The translations under genes were made by a program, and so were the position numbers. Below the pieces are notes generated by a model. That model saw nothing but the letters and a program-made list of their open reading frames with translations, was not told where the DNA came from and ran no database searches. From Chryseobacterium daecheongense (GTDB lineage: Bacteria; Bacteroidota; Bacteroidia; Flavobacteriales; Weeksellaceae), in NCBI RefSeq assembly GCF_003729955.1, contig NZ_RJTX01000001.1, positions 868,001-932,000 on the forward strand: a stretch of 64,000 nt of DNA, given 5' to 3'. The stretch's first letter is position 1. Each line of letters begins with the position of its first letter. Positions 25,070-35,518 of this stretch are shown here, piece by piece.

Positions 25070-25477
25070 TTATTCTGACGGAAACTGAGATATATCCGCA
25101 AAGGTTACATTCCAGCCGTGTCCATTGATATCCCAAAAAGAATTCTGGTACATCCATCCGTAGTCTTGCGGTTCTTCGTCCTGTGTTCCTCCGTTTTTCA
25201 AGGCTGTATTCACAACAGTATCGACTTCCTCACGGCTGTTAAGCCCAATGGCTACAAGAACCTGCGCGGTATCTCCTTTAGGAACGGGCTTATGGGAAAA
25301 AGTCTGGAAATACTCTTCTGTTAAGAACATCACGTAGATATCATCATTCATGATGACACAGGCCGCCTTATCATCGGAAAACTGCTCATTAATGGAAAAG
25401 CCGAGGTTCGTCCAGAACTCTCTTGTTTTCTGGATATCTTTTACCGGAAGGTTGACATAAATTTGGCTGATTTTCAT
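25070..25477 (-). CDS. VOC/glyoxalase-like protein
   Basis: The 135-residue protein starts IYVNLPVKDIQKTREFWTNL and ends GWMYQNSFWDINGHGWNVTF, the beta-alpha-beta-beta-beta pattern and final Trp-rich strand of VOC proteins related to glyoxalase/bleomycin-resistance families. One metal-ligand position (Glu or His) is not obvious. Its function is unknown. It is the first gene of the SRPBCC/VOC/DinB run downstream of the Crp-type regulator, separated from it by 76 bases. Confidence 0.87.
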   Translation of the reverse strand: MKISQIYVNLPVKDIQKTREFWTNLGFSINEQFSDDKAACVIMNDDIYVMFLTEEYFQTFSHKPVPKGDTAQVLVAIGLNSREEVDTVVNTALKNGGTQDEEPQDYGWMYQNSFWDINGHGWNVTFADISQFPSE

Positions 25478-25553
25478 TTTGTAATTTTTAGTGTTAAACT
25501 TTTAACCAAAATTACCAAGTCGGTATGAAAATCAACTTGCCATAAGACAAGAT

Positions 25554-26144
25554 TTAAATTTTCTTCGGATGGGAAACCAATTCTTTCCGGATTCTGCTTA
25601 AGGAAGTATCTGTAACACCAAGATAGGAAGCGATTTGCTTCAGCGGAGCATATTGTACCACCTGTGATTTTTGTTCCAGCAGATTGAGATAACGTTTGGT
25701 GGCAGAAAGGGTAAACATTTCAACAGAACGTTGTTTATAAGCAAAAAGCTGTTGAGACATCCATGATCTTCCCCATTCTCTAAGGTTCGGGATTTTATGG
25801 AAAAGATCCTGAAATACTTCGAAATCCAGTCTCCAGCATTCGCAATCTGTGATGCACACAATATTTTCCTGGGTAGGAATTCTTTGGAAAAGTGATGATA
25901 CCTCAATTACAACTTCATTGTCGATAAAAAAATGGGTGGTTACCTCATTTCCATTGAAGTCATTAACAAATGAGCGAGCCAATCCGTTTTCTATGATATA
26001 GTATTCATTCGCAGTTTTTCCTTCTTCGAGGATAAAATCTCCTTTCTGGAATTGAACTTTTTCATGAGCTTTAAATATCTCATCAAGCTCCTCGGGCAGG
26101 AAAAACGGAAAATCATAAGAAATTTCCAGGGCTTTATAACTCAT
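25554..26144 (-). CDS. Crp/Fnr-family transcriptional regulator
   Basis: The 196-residue regulator has an N-terminal cyclic-nucleotide-binding-like beta roll (about 20-115: VQFQKGDFILEEGKTANEYY, IIENGLARSFVNDFNGNEVT). A C-terminal winged-helix recognition segment follows (APLKQIASYLGVTDTSLSRI, about 168-187). It lacks the Arg-Ser pair that binds cAMP in Crp, so the effector is unknown. It lies at the head of the minus-strand run, on the same strand, and is a plausible regulator of it; that is inference. Confidence 0.87.
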   Translation of the reverse strand: MSYKALEISYDFPFFLPEELDEIFKAHEKVQFQKGDFILEEGKTANEYYIIENGLARSFVNDFNGNEVTTHFFIDNEVVIEVSSLFQRIPTQENIVCITDCECWRLDFEVFQDLFHKIPNLREWGRSWMSQQLFAYKQRSVEMFTLSATKRYLNLLEQKSQVVQYAPLKQIASYLGVTDTSLSRIRKELVSHPKKI

Positions 26145-26233
26145 TTGGCTAGCTGTTTTTAGGATCTTAAAAATAAAATTTTTCTTGCATTCAATACAAG
26201 AAATTATTTTTTTTAACTATTTAATAAGATATC

Positions 26234-27466
26234 TTAAAATAAAGACAACTGTATCGGCTTGGAACTTCCAGGTTTCTGAGCATCTCCAAAAACAGTTTTC
26301 CCTCCGAATCGCCAAGAGTTTTGTCTTTCTTCTTCAATAACCTGTTGAATATCAAAATCCGGGGTAAAGTTTTTTTCAGCGGTTGTGATTACTTCATGCA
26401 GCTTATTTAAAGTTTTTAGCTTATCGGCATTTCCCAGTTTGGATTTTTCAATTCCTTTTTTGAGAATATGTATGCTTTCGTCATATACTTTGGTAGGAAC
26501 CGGAAAAGGGTGTCCGTCCTTTCCTCCGTGAGCGAAGGAAAACCTTGCAGGATCCGTAAACCTGGACGGCGCGCCATGAATCACTTCACTTACCAAAGCC
26601 AGAGACTGCATGGTTCTTGGTCCTACTCCTTCCAACATCAATAGATCTTCAAAATTTTGCGGTTGCTGTTCTCGGGTTACATATAAAAGCGCTCCCAGTC
26701 TTTTCAAATCAACATCTGAAGCCTGTACATCATGATGATTAGGAAGAATCAATCTTGAAAAATCGCTCATGATCTTTGCGGAATCCGTATGGGAAATTTC
26801 AACAATTCCTTTCCTATTATCGGAAGCTTCCGCAGCCGTGAGGTTGAGAATTTGTCCTCTGAAAACCCCGTTAATTCCCGTATGGGGTTCTTCAACAAAA
26901 GATTTTATATTTTCGGAGTGCCAGTGATACCGTCTCGCTGTTCCATCGGATTCATGCATTCCCTGTTGAACTACGCTCCAATTTCCATTATCTGCTAAAA
27001 TAAAGTTGTGGAGATACAATTGATAACCATCATGAATAGCTGTATTATCCACTTTTGCAGAAAGTTTGCTTGCTTTCACTAATTCTGTTCCGTTCAAACC
27101 GGTTTTATCTGCAATTTGAATCAGTTCCGAAGGAGTATCTCTGGAGAATTTACCTTTTCCACCACAGATGTAAAGGCCAAGAGATTGAGCATTAGGATTA
27201 ATGGAACGTTTTAAAGCCCCCATTACTGAGGTGGTGATCCCTGAAGAATGCCAATCCATCCCCATTACTGCCCCAAAGCTCTGAAACCAGAACGGATCAG
27301 CCAGCCTGCGGAGTACCTCGTCTTTTCCGTAATCCATTAAGATGACTTCAACAATAGAAAGTCCCAGAACAGACATACGTTCATACAACCATGGCGGTAC
27401 TTTGCCATAGTGAAGGGGTAAATCTGCTGTTCCTGAACGTTTCATTGCATTTTTTGTTTCCGCCAA
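26234..27466 (-). CDS. DUF763-family protein with a helix-hairpin-helix motif
   Basis: The 410-residue protein shows the DUF763 pattern: MKRSGTADLPLHYGKVPPWL, DWHSSGITTSVMGALKRSI, LGLYICGGKGKFSRDTPSEL, a central DNGNWSVVQQGMHESDGTAR, and ISHTDSAKIMSDF. A C-terminal LLMLEGVGPRTMQSLALVSE (about residue 276) looks like a helix-hairpin-helix, so nucleic-acid binding is likely. The family is mainly known from archaea and thermophiles, with scattered bacterial members; its biochemical role is unknown. An alternative start is Met8. Confidence 0.85.
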   Translation of the reverse strand: MAETKNAMKRSGTADLPLHYGKVPPWLYERMSVLGLSIVEVILMDYGKDEVLRRLADPFWFQSFGAVMGMDWHSSGITTSVMGALKRSINPNAQSLGLYICGGKGKFSRDTPSELIQIADKTGLNGTELVKASKLSAKVDNTAIHDGYQLYLHNFILADNGNWSVVQQGMHESDGTARRYHWHSENIKSFVEEPHTGINGVFRGQILNLTAAEASDNRKGIVEISHTDSAKIMSDFSRLILPNHHDVQASDVDLKRLGALLYVTREQQPQNFEDLLMLEGVGPRTMQSLALVSEVIHGAPSRFTDPARFSFAHGGKDGHPFPVPTKVYDESIHILKKGIEKSKLGNADKLKTLNKLHEVITTAEKNFTPDFDIQQVIEEERQNSWRFGGKTVFGDAQKPGSSKPIQLSLF

Positions 27467-27536
27467 AGGCGAAATTACTTTTATATTGTTGTATATCTTA
27501 TGATCTGACTCAATATTATAATCTATTCCCTACACT

Positions 27537-27554
27537 ATCGCTTCATTCAGAATG
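27537..27554. repeat. Single arm of the TCATTCTGAA...GAAG repeat
   Basis: ATCGCTTCATTCAGAATG matches the right arm of the inverted repeat at 17751-17844 with few differences. Its partner arm is missing, so this is probably a decayed copy. Confidence 0.5.
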
Positions 27555-27571
27555 ATGTGTATATGTAAAAA

Positions 27572-27982
27572 TCAATGAATTGAATAGAATTCCAAATCTT
27601 TATGTTTCTCTTCATCAAATTTCTCATTGAAAATGATTTTATTTCCGAACGGATCATCTACGGTAAAGGAAACGGTATCATAAAAGGTTTTTTCAAGACC
27701 TGGCCTGTTATATTTGTACTTCTTATCCAAGAGCTCTTTATGATACTCCGGGACACCTTCTCCCAAGATAAAAATCCGGCTTCCGGGAGTTCCGTCTCCG
27801 TGATGTTCACTTAAATGAAGAATAATATTGTTCTTTTTCACTTCCATATAAACCGGAGTATTTTCTTCGAAATGATGTTCCCAAACGATTTCAAAGCCTA
27901 ACCAGTCTACATAGAATTCAACGGTCTTCTGATAATCGAAAATCCTAACAATAGGAATAACCTGTTCTGCTGTCATCATCAA
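27572..27982 (-). CDS. Glyoxalase-superfamily (bleomycin-resistance-like) protein
   Basis: The 136-residue single VOC module is recognised by IPIVRIFDYQKTVEFYVDWL, GFEIVWEHHFEENTPVYMEV, ILHLSEHHGDGTPGSRIFI and the final DTVSFTVDDPFGNKIIFNEK. The NNIILHLSEHHGDGTPG block is characteristic of the bleomycin-resistance-like glyoxalase subgroup. Drug binding cannot be inferred from this alone. It stands between the DUF763 gene and tpx. Confidence 0.87.
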   Translation of the reverse strand: MMMTAEQVIPIVRIFDYQKTVEFYVDWLGFEIVWEHHFEENTPVYMEVKKNNIILHLSEHHGDGTPGSRIFILGEGVPEYHKELLDKKYKYNRPGLEKTFYDTVSFTVDDPFGNKIIFNEKFDEEKHKDLEFYSIH

Positions 27983-28022
27983 ATGATTATAAGTGTGAAA
28001 GAATATTAATCAATATTGCTGA

Positions 28023-28058
28023 AAAAGCCTTGCGAAAATAAGATTCTCACAAGGCTTT
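28023..28058 (-). terminator. Terminator of tpx
   Basis: The arms AAAGCCTTG and CAAGGCTTT (28024-28032 with 28050-28058) enclose a partly paired loop and give a T run on the minus strand. It lies 20 bases beyond the tpx stop. Confidence 0.75.
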
Positions 28059-28077
28059 CGTCCATTGTAGGTTTTAC

Positions 28078-28578
28078 TTATTTTAACGCTGCAATCGCTG
28101 CCTCATAATTCGGCTCTTGAGTAATTTCAGGAACCTGTTCTGTGTAAACTACTTTATTATTTTCGTCAGTAACAATTACAGCTCTGCTCAAAAGACCTTT
28201 CATTGGAGAATCTGTAATAGTTACCTCATAATCATCTCCAAAGCTGCTTCTGAAATCCGAAAGTGTTTCAACATTATTCAGTCCTTCTGCAGCACAGAAT
28301 CTTCCTAAGGCAAAAGGTAAATCTTTTGAAACGTTAATTACAACGGTATTGTGCAGTTTTGAAGCTTCTTCATTGAACTTTCTTGCAGAAGCCGCACAAA
28401 TTCCTGTATCTATACTTGGAAAAATATTGAAGACTTTTTTCTTCCCGTCGAAATCCTGCAGTGTTTTTACATGCAGATTGGAATCTACCAATGCAAAATC
28501 TCTTACTGTAATTCCTACAGATGGAAGAACTCCTATAGTGTGTACTTCATTTCCTTTTAAAGTAATAGTAGTTGACAT
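28078..28578 (-). CDS. tpx: Thiol peroxidase (atypical 2-Cys peroxiredoxin)
   Basis: The 166-residue protein reduces hydroperoxides using thioredoxin. The peroxidatic Cys61 lies in PSIDTGICAASARKF and the resolving Cys95 in PFALGRFCAAEGL, the spacing found in E. coli Tpx. The N terminus MSTTITLKGNEVHTIGVLPS is typical. The gene is divergent from icd, and consensus-type promoter elements for both lie in the 169-base gap. It ends at the hairpin 28023-28058. Confidence 0.95.
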   Translation of the reverse strand: MSTTITLKGNEVHTIGVLPSVGITVRDFALVDSNLHVKTLQDFDGKKKVFNIFPSIDTGICAASARKFNEEASKLHNTVVINVSKDLPFALGRFCAAEGLNNVETLSDFRSSFGDDYEVTITDSPMKGLLSRAVIVTDENNKVVYTEQVPEITQEPNYEAAIAALK

Positions 28579-28600
28579 AAACTTTGTTTTTTTAGTTTAT

Positions 28601-28634
28601 CAAATTTACTCAAATTACACGCATTTCTGCTCAA
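28601..28634 (-). promoter_or_regulatory. Candidate tpx promoter (TTG-N23-TAAATTTG, minus strand)
   Basis: On the minus strand TTG (28632-28634) and TAAATTTG (28601-28608) are 23 bases apart, at the upper limit for Bacteroidota promoters. The -7 element lies 22 bases before the tpx ATG. Confidence 0.55.
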
Positions 28635-28681
28635 ATAATGGTTAAATAATTCTTAAAGTGCAAAAACTTCCTGAGTATTAA

Positions 28682-30967
<2,286 letters not shown>

Positions 30968-30987
30968 GTTTTAAAAATAATAAATGT

Positions 30988-31016
30988 AAAAAGCCCCATA
31001 AAAGGGGCTTTTTTTG
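30988..31016 (+). terminator. Rho-independent terminator of icd
   Basis: The stem AAAAAGCCCC/GGGGCTTTTT (30988-30997 with 31004-31013), with a six-base loop and a T7 tail, lies 20 bases after the icd stop. Confidence 0.92.
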
Positions 31017-31077
31017 TTGTCTTTTTATTCCAGTATAAAAGCTTTATAACATTTTGGATTATTATTTATTACAATAG

Positions 31078-31107
31078 ATAACAAAACCTCTCAAAAATGA
31101 GAGGTTT
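31078..31107 (-). terminator. Terminator of the MFS/metallo-hydrolase operon
   Basis: The stem AAACCTCTCA/TGAGAGGTTT (31084-31093 with 31098-31107) has loop AAAA and a short T run on the minus strand. It lies 41 bases beyond the metallo-hydrolase stop. Confidence 0.72.
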
Positions 31108-31147
31108 CATTGTAGAAAATTATGAGTAGAAAATATAAGTGTAATTA

Positions 31148-32146
31148 TTAAGGGGTCATAAAGCTTTCCGGGAACCATTCGAATCCTTTGGTTTTCTTTT
31201 GGGTAAAGCCTAATCCGGGCCATGGCAAATGATACGCAAAAGCTCTGGCTTTTGACTCTGCTAATTGCTGAAGTAGCTGTATTCTGGATTGGGCAGCAAT
31301 ATCCAGATCTGTATCCCCAAAATATCCCCAATCCGGATGCGGAAACAGAATCACATCGGAATGGATAAGATCAGCAATATAAATCAGCTTTTCTTTTCCG
31401 GAAGAAATCGTCATCACCGTTAATCCGGGTGTATGTCCCGGAGCTAACTGAAAACTGAAATGATCGTACAAACTTTTATTCAGATCAAAAAATTTCAGTT
31501 TAGGCTGTATGGTTTTCAGAATATTCTGAATAGCAGGAATAATCTGGTTAAGAAATTCCGGCTGCTCCTTCAAAGCACTGTTGCTGAAATCCTTAATAGT
31601 AGCCTTCAACCAAAAATCATATTCAATTTTTGAAATAAAAAGATGGGCATTGGGAAACACCAGTTTATTCTGCTTATCCACTACACCGCCAATATGATCG
31701 GGATGAGCGTGCGAAATAAAAACATCCGTAACATCTCCCGCTGTAAATCCTGCTTTCTGAAGGCTTCTCAAGAGAAAGCCGGTTCTTTCATCGGCAAAGA
31801 TTCCCATTCCTGTATCCAGTAAGACCAGTTTATCTTTTGTTTTAATTAAAAGAATATTCATAGCCATGTCGATAAAGTCTTCAGATCGGAAATTCTCTTT
31901 AAGAATAGTTTTCATTTTCGCCAGATTTCCTCTCGGAGCAAAAGATTTTAAATTCTGCTCATGAATATACCCGTCTGTCAGGATGAATAATTCCAATTCC
32001 CCAAGACGGATTTTTTTGAATCCTGAAAGATCATTTTCAGGTTCTGAATATTTTCTTTCATTGGCTGCAGCAAAAACTCCTGAAAAAGGAGCAATGCTTA
32101 GTGCTCCTGCCAACAATCCGTTTTTTAAAAGTTCTCTTCTGTTCAT
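31148..32146 (-). CDS. Exported MBL-fold metallo-hydrolase
   Basis: The 332-residue protein has a Tat-like signal peptide (NRRELLKNGLLAGALSIAPF, with paired Arg). The MBL-fold metal motif HAHPDHIGG (about residues 150-158) follows, with further metal residues in LAPGHTPGLTVM and the Asp of YIADLIHSD. The HxHxDH pattern is shared by lactonases and other hydrolases; a role in degrading a small toxic ester or lactone is possible but unproved. Its start lies 3 bases beyond the stop of the MFS gene, so they form an operon. Confidence 0.88.
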   Translation of the reverse strand: MNRRELLKNGLLAGALSIAPFSGVFAAANERKYSEPENDLSGFKKIRLGELELFILTDGYIHEQNLKSFAPRGNLAKMKTILKENFRSEDFIDMAMNILLIKTKDKLVLLDTGMGIFADERTGFLLRSLQKAGFTAGDVTDVFISHAHPDHIGGVVDKQNKLVFPNAHLFISKIEYDFWLKATIKDFSNSALKEQPEFLNQIIPAIQNILKTIQPKLKFFDLNKSLYDHFSFQLAPGHTPGLTVMTISSGKEKLIYIADLIHSDVILFPHPDWGYFGDTDLDIAAQSRIQLLQQLAESKARAFAYHLPWPGLGFTQKKTKGFEWFPESFMTP

Positions 32147-32149
32147 CGT

Positions 32150-33340
32150 TTAAATATGTGCTTTTCTGATTTTGATCATGCTTAAAATAAAGAGTCCCAA
32201 AATTCCCAATATGAAATATCCTTCGGCTACCTGCAACTGAATTTCAGGCTTAATCAGGGCTACAATTCCATAGCTGATTCCTGAAGTAATAATAAAGGCA
32301 ACTCCACCCGTTAAACCTCCTGCAAGACCTGCGGAATCCGGAAACCTTCCCAGACAATAGGCAAAATAATTATTAAAGATAAATCCTGCCGTAATGTGAA
32401 TGGCAAATGCAAATGCCACCAAACTATAAAGATTGCTTGTAAAATAGGATGCCGCAAACATCAGAACAATCAATGCCAGCTGAATGAAATTAGCATATCG
32501 TATCTTAGGCAGGAATGCTTTATTGATCAATGCTTTTCCTAAAAAACCTCCTACCATCCAGGCAAATCCTAAAATCAGGGAAGCATAACCAGCGATGACC
32601 TCGGAATAACCCATTTTATGTTCAATAATGAAAGCCCCGCAAAGATTGAAAAAAATGACCATTGCATAGCTTAATCCACACATCAGCATCCCATAGAAGA
32701 AATCTTTGGTTTTAAACATCCTTTCATATTCCTTCAATAGAAAACTAATATGAAAAGGATTTTTTGTTTTTAAAGTTTCTCCTGAGAATATCAATTCTAG
32801 AATCAATATCAATAAGCTGTATCCGGCTAAAACATAAAAATTAGACTGCCATCCGAAATGCTTCTGGAGATATCCACCGATAAATGGGGCAATGATAGGT
32901 CCAACCGACCAGACAATTGTCATGATACTTAAATAATGCTTACGTTGCTCACCTTCATAAACATCAACAAAAAATGCACGTTTGGAAACGACCGCAAGCC
33001 CCGATAAAGCTCCCTGACAAACCCGCATCGCATAAATCACCATAATATTGTCAGTAGACACCGTAATTAAAAAACTCACGACAAATAATGCCATAGAGAT
33101 CAGGGAAATCCTGTATCTTCCAAAGGAATCAGCGATACTTCCGGCAAAGAATTGAGTGAGCCCATAACTGATCAGAAATATGGATAAGGTAAGCTGGATA
33201 CTGCTTTCCGGAAGATTGAATTCCGTTGCCATACTCGGCATCGAAGGCAGGTAAATATCCGTTGCCAAACCGGATATAGGAATAACAGCAAAAGCCAGTA
33301 TAGTGGCAATAAATTTGTTTTTTTCTTTAAGAGTCCTCAT
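32150..33340 (-). CDS. MFS drug exporter, Bcr/CflA type
   Basis: The 396-residue protein has 12 predicted helices. The N-terminal pattern LAFAVIPISGLATDIYLPSM (SxxATDIYLPSMP) and GSIADSFGRYRISLISMALF (motif A, loop 2-3) are characteristic of the Bcr/CflA family of proton-coupled drug and metabolite exporters. The VWSVGPIIAPFIGGYL segment in helix 5 carries the family motif C. The neighbouring exported metallo-hydrolase and reductase suggest a combined detoxification unit. Confidence 0.9.
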   Translation of the reverse strand: MRTLKEKNKFIATILAFAVIPISGLATDIYLPSMPSMATEFNLPESSIQLTLSIFLISYGLTQFFAGSIADSFGRYRISLISMALFVVSFLITVSTDNIMVIYAMRVCQGALSGLAVVSKRAFFVDVYEGEQRKHYLSIMTIVWSVGPIIAPFIGGYLQKHFGWQSNFYVLAGYSLLILILELIFSGETLKTKNPFHISFLLKEYERMFKTKDFFYGMLMCGLSYAMVIFFNLCGAFIIEHKMGYSEVIAGYASLILGFAWMVGGFLGKALINKAFLPKIRYANFIQLALIVLMFAASYFTSNLYSLVAFAFAIHITAGFIFNNYFAYCLGRFPDSAGLAGGLTGGVAFIITSGISYGIVALIKPEIQLQVAEGYFILGILGLFILSMIKIRKAHI

Positions 33341-33406
33341 TTATCTTTTCATCTTTTTAAAAAATCTGAGCCTTGAAATTCAAAAGCCCAGATCATATAT
33401 ATCAGT

Positions 33407-34408
33407 TTAATTATTAACCAGCTTCATAGAACCTTCCGTATATCTTTCTCCTACATTCGGATATTTTTTTAGAAGAGCATCTATGGTATCCAGATCAGAT
33501 TGGGATAGCTCAATATTGATAGCCTGAATATTTTCTTCCAGGTATTTGATACGTTTCGTTCCCGGAATCGGAATGATATCATCCCCCTGATTCAATACCC
33601 ACGCTAAAGCTAGTTGAGTTCCTTTTACGCCTTTGGAAGCTGCAAAATCATTAAATTCTTTAGCCAGGTTTCTGTTATTCTCAAGGTATTCCTGCTGATA
33701 GCGAGGCAGAGATTTTCTGAAGTCATCATCCCCGAAATTCTGAACTTCATTGATGTTTGCAAAAAGTCCTCTTGCCAATGGAGAATAAGGGACTAATGAA
33801 ATTCCAAGTTCTCTGATAGTCGGTAAGATTTCTTTTTCCACATCTTTGGTCAGGATAGAATATTCAGATTGTAAAGCGGCAATTGGATGTATCTTATTGG
33901 CTTTTCTGATAGATTCCGCAGAAGCTTCCGACAATCCCAAATATCTCACTTTACCTGCTTTCACCAAATCAGCCATAGCTCCAACTGTTTCTTCAACAGG
34001 AACATTCGGGTCTACTCTGTGTGCGTAATAAAGATCAATGGTATCTATTTTCAGTCTCTGAAGGCTTAAGTCAACAGCCTGTTTGATCCATTCCGGGGAA
34101 CCGTCAAAATAAGTTCCAGGAGCTCCACTGTGGCTTGCTTTACCATCTTTAAACCTGAATCCGAATTTAGTAGCAATAAAAATCTTGTCGCGATTCGGTA
34201 CCAATACTTTAGAAATCAATTTTTCGTTCTCTCCGTTAGCATACATATCGGCTGTATCCCAAAAGTTAACGCCTAAATCCAATGCTTTGTGCAAAGTATT
34301 GATGCTTTCCTGTTCATCTGCGGGACCATATGCAAAACTCATCCCCATGCATCCCAATCCGATAGCAGATAACTGTTCTCCTGTGTTTCCTAATTTTTTA
34401 AATTTCAT
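33407..34408 (-). CDS. Aldo/keto reductase
   Basis: The 333-residue TIM-barrel NADPH reductase is recognised by KFKKLGNTGEQLSAIGLGCM and GMSFAYGP. The catalytic tetrad shows as Asp in FWDTADMYANGENEKL with Tyr, Lys in FIATKFGF and His in LYYAHRVDPNVP. The start was set at MKFKKL (34408); the open frame extends 30 codons upstream without family similarity. It lies 66 bases before the MFS gene and 86 bases after the AraC gene, all on the minus strand. Confidence 0.92.
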   Translation of the reverse strand: MKFKKLGNTGEQLSAIGLGCMGMSFAYGPADEQESINTLHKALDLGVNFWDTADMYANGENEKLISKVLVPNRDKIFIATKFGFRFKDGKASHSGAPGTYFDGSPEWIKQAVDLSLQRLKIDTIDLYYAHRVDPNVPVEETVGAMADLVKAGKVRYLGLSEASAESIRKANKIHPIAALQSEYSILTKDVEKEILPTIRELGISLVPYSPLARGLFANINEVQNFGDDDFRKSLPRYQQEYLENNRNLAKEFNDFAASKGVKGTQLALAWVLNQGDDIIPIPGTKRIKYLEENIQAINIELSQSDLDTIDALLKKYPNVGERYTEGSMKLVNN

Positions 34409-34494
34409 AATGTTGGTGATTGTAATTAATGGAACAAAATTAGAACAAGAACCATCAGTTCTTGATATAGAATTCAAACTAAGAATTATAAAAT

Positions 34495-35397
34495 TCAAAC
34501 AAGGTTACTTCTGAGTGCATTCGGAGTATATCCTGTTTGTTTTTTGAAGTAATTGGTAAAATACGCAGGTTCTTCAAACCCCAATCCATAGGCAATTTCA
34601 GAAACATTCCAGTCTGTATGTTTCAAAAGGGCATTTGCTTCCCGGATGATCCTTGCCGTGATCTGCTGTGTGGTTGTTTTTCCTGTGATCTCCTTTACAG
34701 AACGGTTTAAAGAATTAACATGAATGGAAAGACTTTCCGCATAATCAGTAGGCGTTTTAAGCTTCAGGTATGCTTCCGGGCTGTCAATAGGAAACTGCCT
34801 TTCCAACAGTTCCATGAATAAGGAAGCTACCCGTTGCGAAGCGTTCTGATAAGGCTCAAAGCTTTCAGCAGGTTGCATTTTCATAGTTTCGTGTATCAAG
34901 AGATGAAGATAAGCACGCAACATATCATATTTATGCAGATAATCGGACTGAATCTCAGTCATCATTTTCATAAATATTTCAGAAACGGATTGCTGCTGTT
35001 GCTCATCCACAAAGAAAACAGGAGTTCCTCCAATTTTGAAAAGCGGTGATTCCTGAATATTTCCCAGACGGTTCCCATTTTGCAGAAACTGGTCTGTAAA
35101 CAGGCAAAACCACCCTCTCTGATCTTCTTCCTCCGCTTCCCAGGAATATGGAACAACGGGGTTGGAAAATAATAATGCAGGTTTGTCCACATAGATCCAT
35201 TTATCCGCATAATGAAGCTTTCCTTTTCCTATGATTAAAGAAATTTTATAATAATCTCTTCTGCTGTAAGGTGTAACGGATGAACAATTCTCCCTTGAAA
35301 ACACATTGAAGTGTCCTATTCCCGGAGTTTTGATACACGAAAAACCTTCTTTGCCGTTACGCTCGTAAAATCCTCTTATTGTTTCTATTGATTCCAT
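34495..35397 (-). CDS. AraC-family transcriptional regulator
   Basis: The 300-residue protein has a cupin-like N-terminal sensor half (about 20-160) and a C-terminal AraC DNA-binding domain: SLSIHVNSLNRSVKEITGKT and SEIAYGLGFEEPAYFTNYFK with KQTGYTPNALR. It is the first gene upstream of the reductase-exporter-hydrolase group, and regulation of that group is a reasonable inference. The inducer is unknown. Confidence 0.9.
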   Translation of the reverse strand: MESIETIRGFYERNGKEGFSCIKTPGIGHFNVFSRENCSSVTPYSRRDYYKISLIIGKGKLHYADKWIYVDKPALLFSNPVVPYSWEAEEEDQRGWFCLFTDQFLQNGNRLGNIQESPLFKIGGTPVFFVDEQQQQSVSEIFMKMMTEIQSDYLHKYDMLRAYLHLLIHETMKMQPAESFEPYQNASQRVASLFMELLERQFPIDSPEAYLKLKTPTDYAESLSIHVNSLNRSVKEITGKTTTQQITARIIREANALLKHTDWNVSEIAYGLGFEEPAYFTNYFKKQTGYTPNALRSNLV

Positions 35398-35461
35398 GAT
35401 TCAAAATTATAAAATTCAAACAGTAATCTGACAAAAAATAATAACAATTGATAAAATAAAA

Positions 35462-35500
35462 AATGACTGATCCGAAGATCAGCCATTAAAAAAATTGAAT
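35462..35500 (-). terminator. Terminator of the 35.5 kb secreted-protein gene
   Basis: The stem CTGATC/GATCAG (35467-35472 with 35477-35482), extended by AATG/CATT after a mismatch, has loop CGAA. It gives a T-rich stretch on the minus strand and lies within 60 bases of the gene's stop. Confidence 0.65.
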
Positions 35501-35518
35501 GTATAGTTGAATAGTTAG

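Noticed and set aside
34408..34498. N-terminal extension of the aldo/keto reductase by 30 residues
   Set aside because: The extension reads through the intergenic region and lacks family similarity; the MKFKKLGNTG start is the typical AKR opening.
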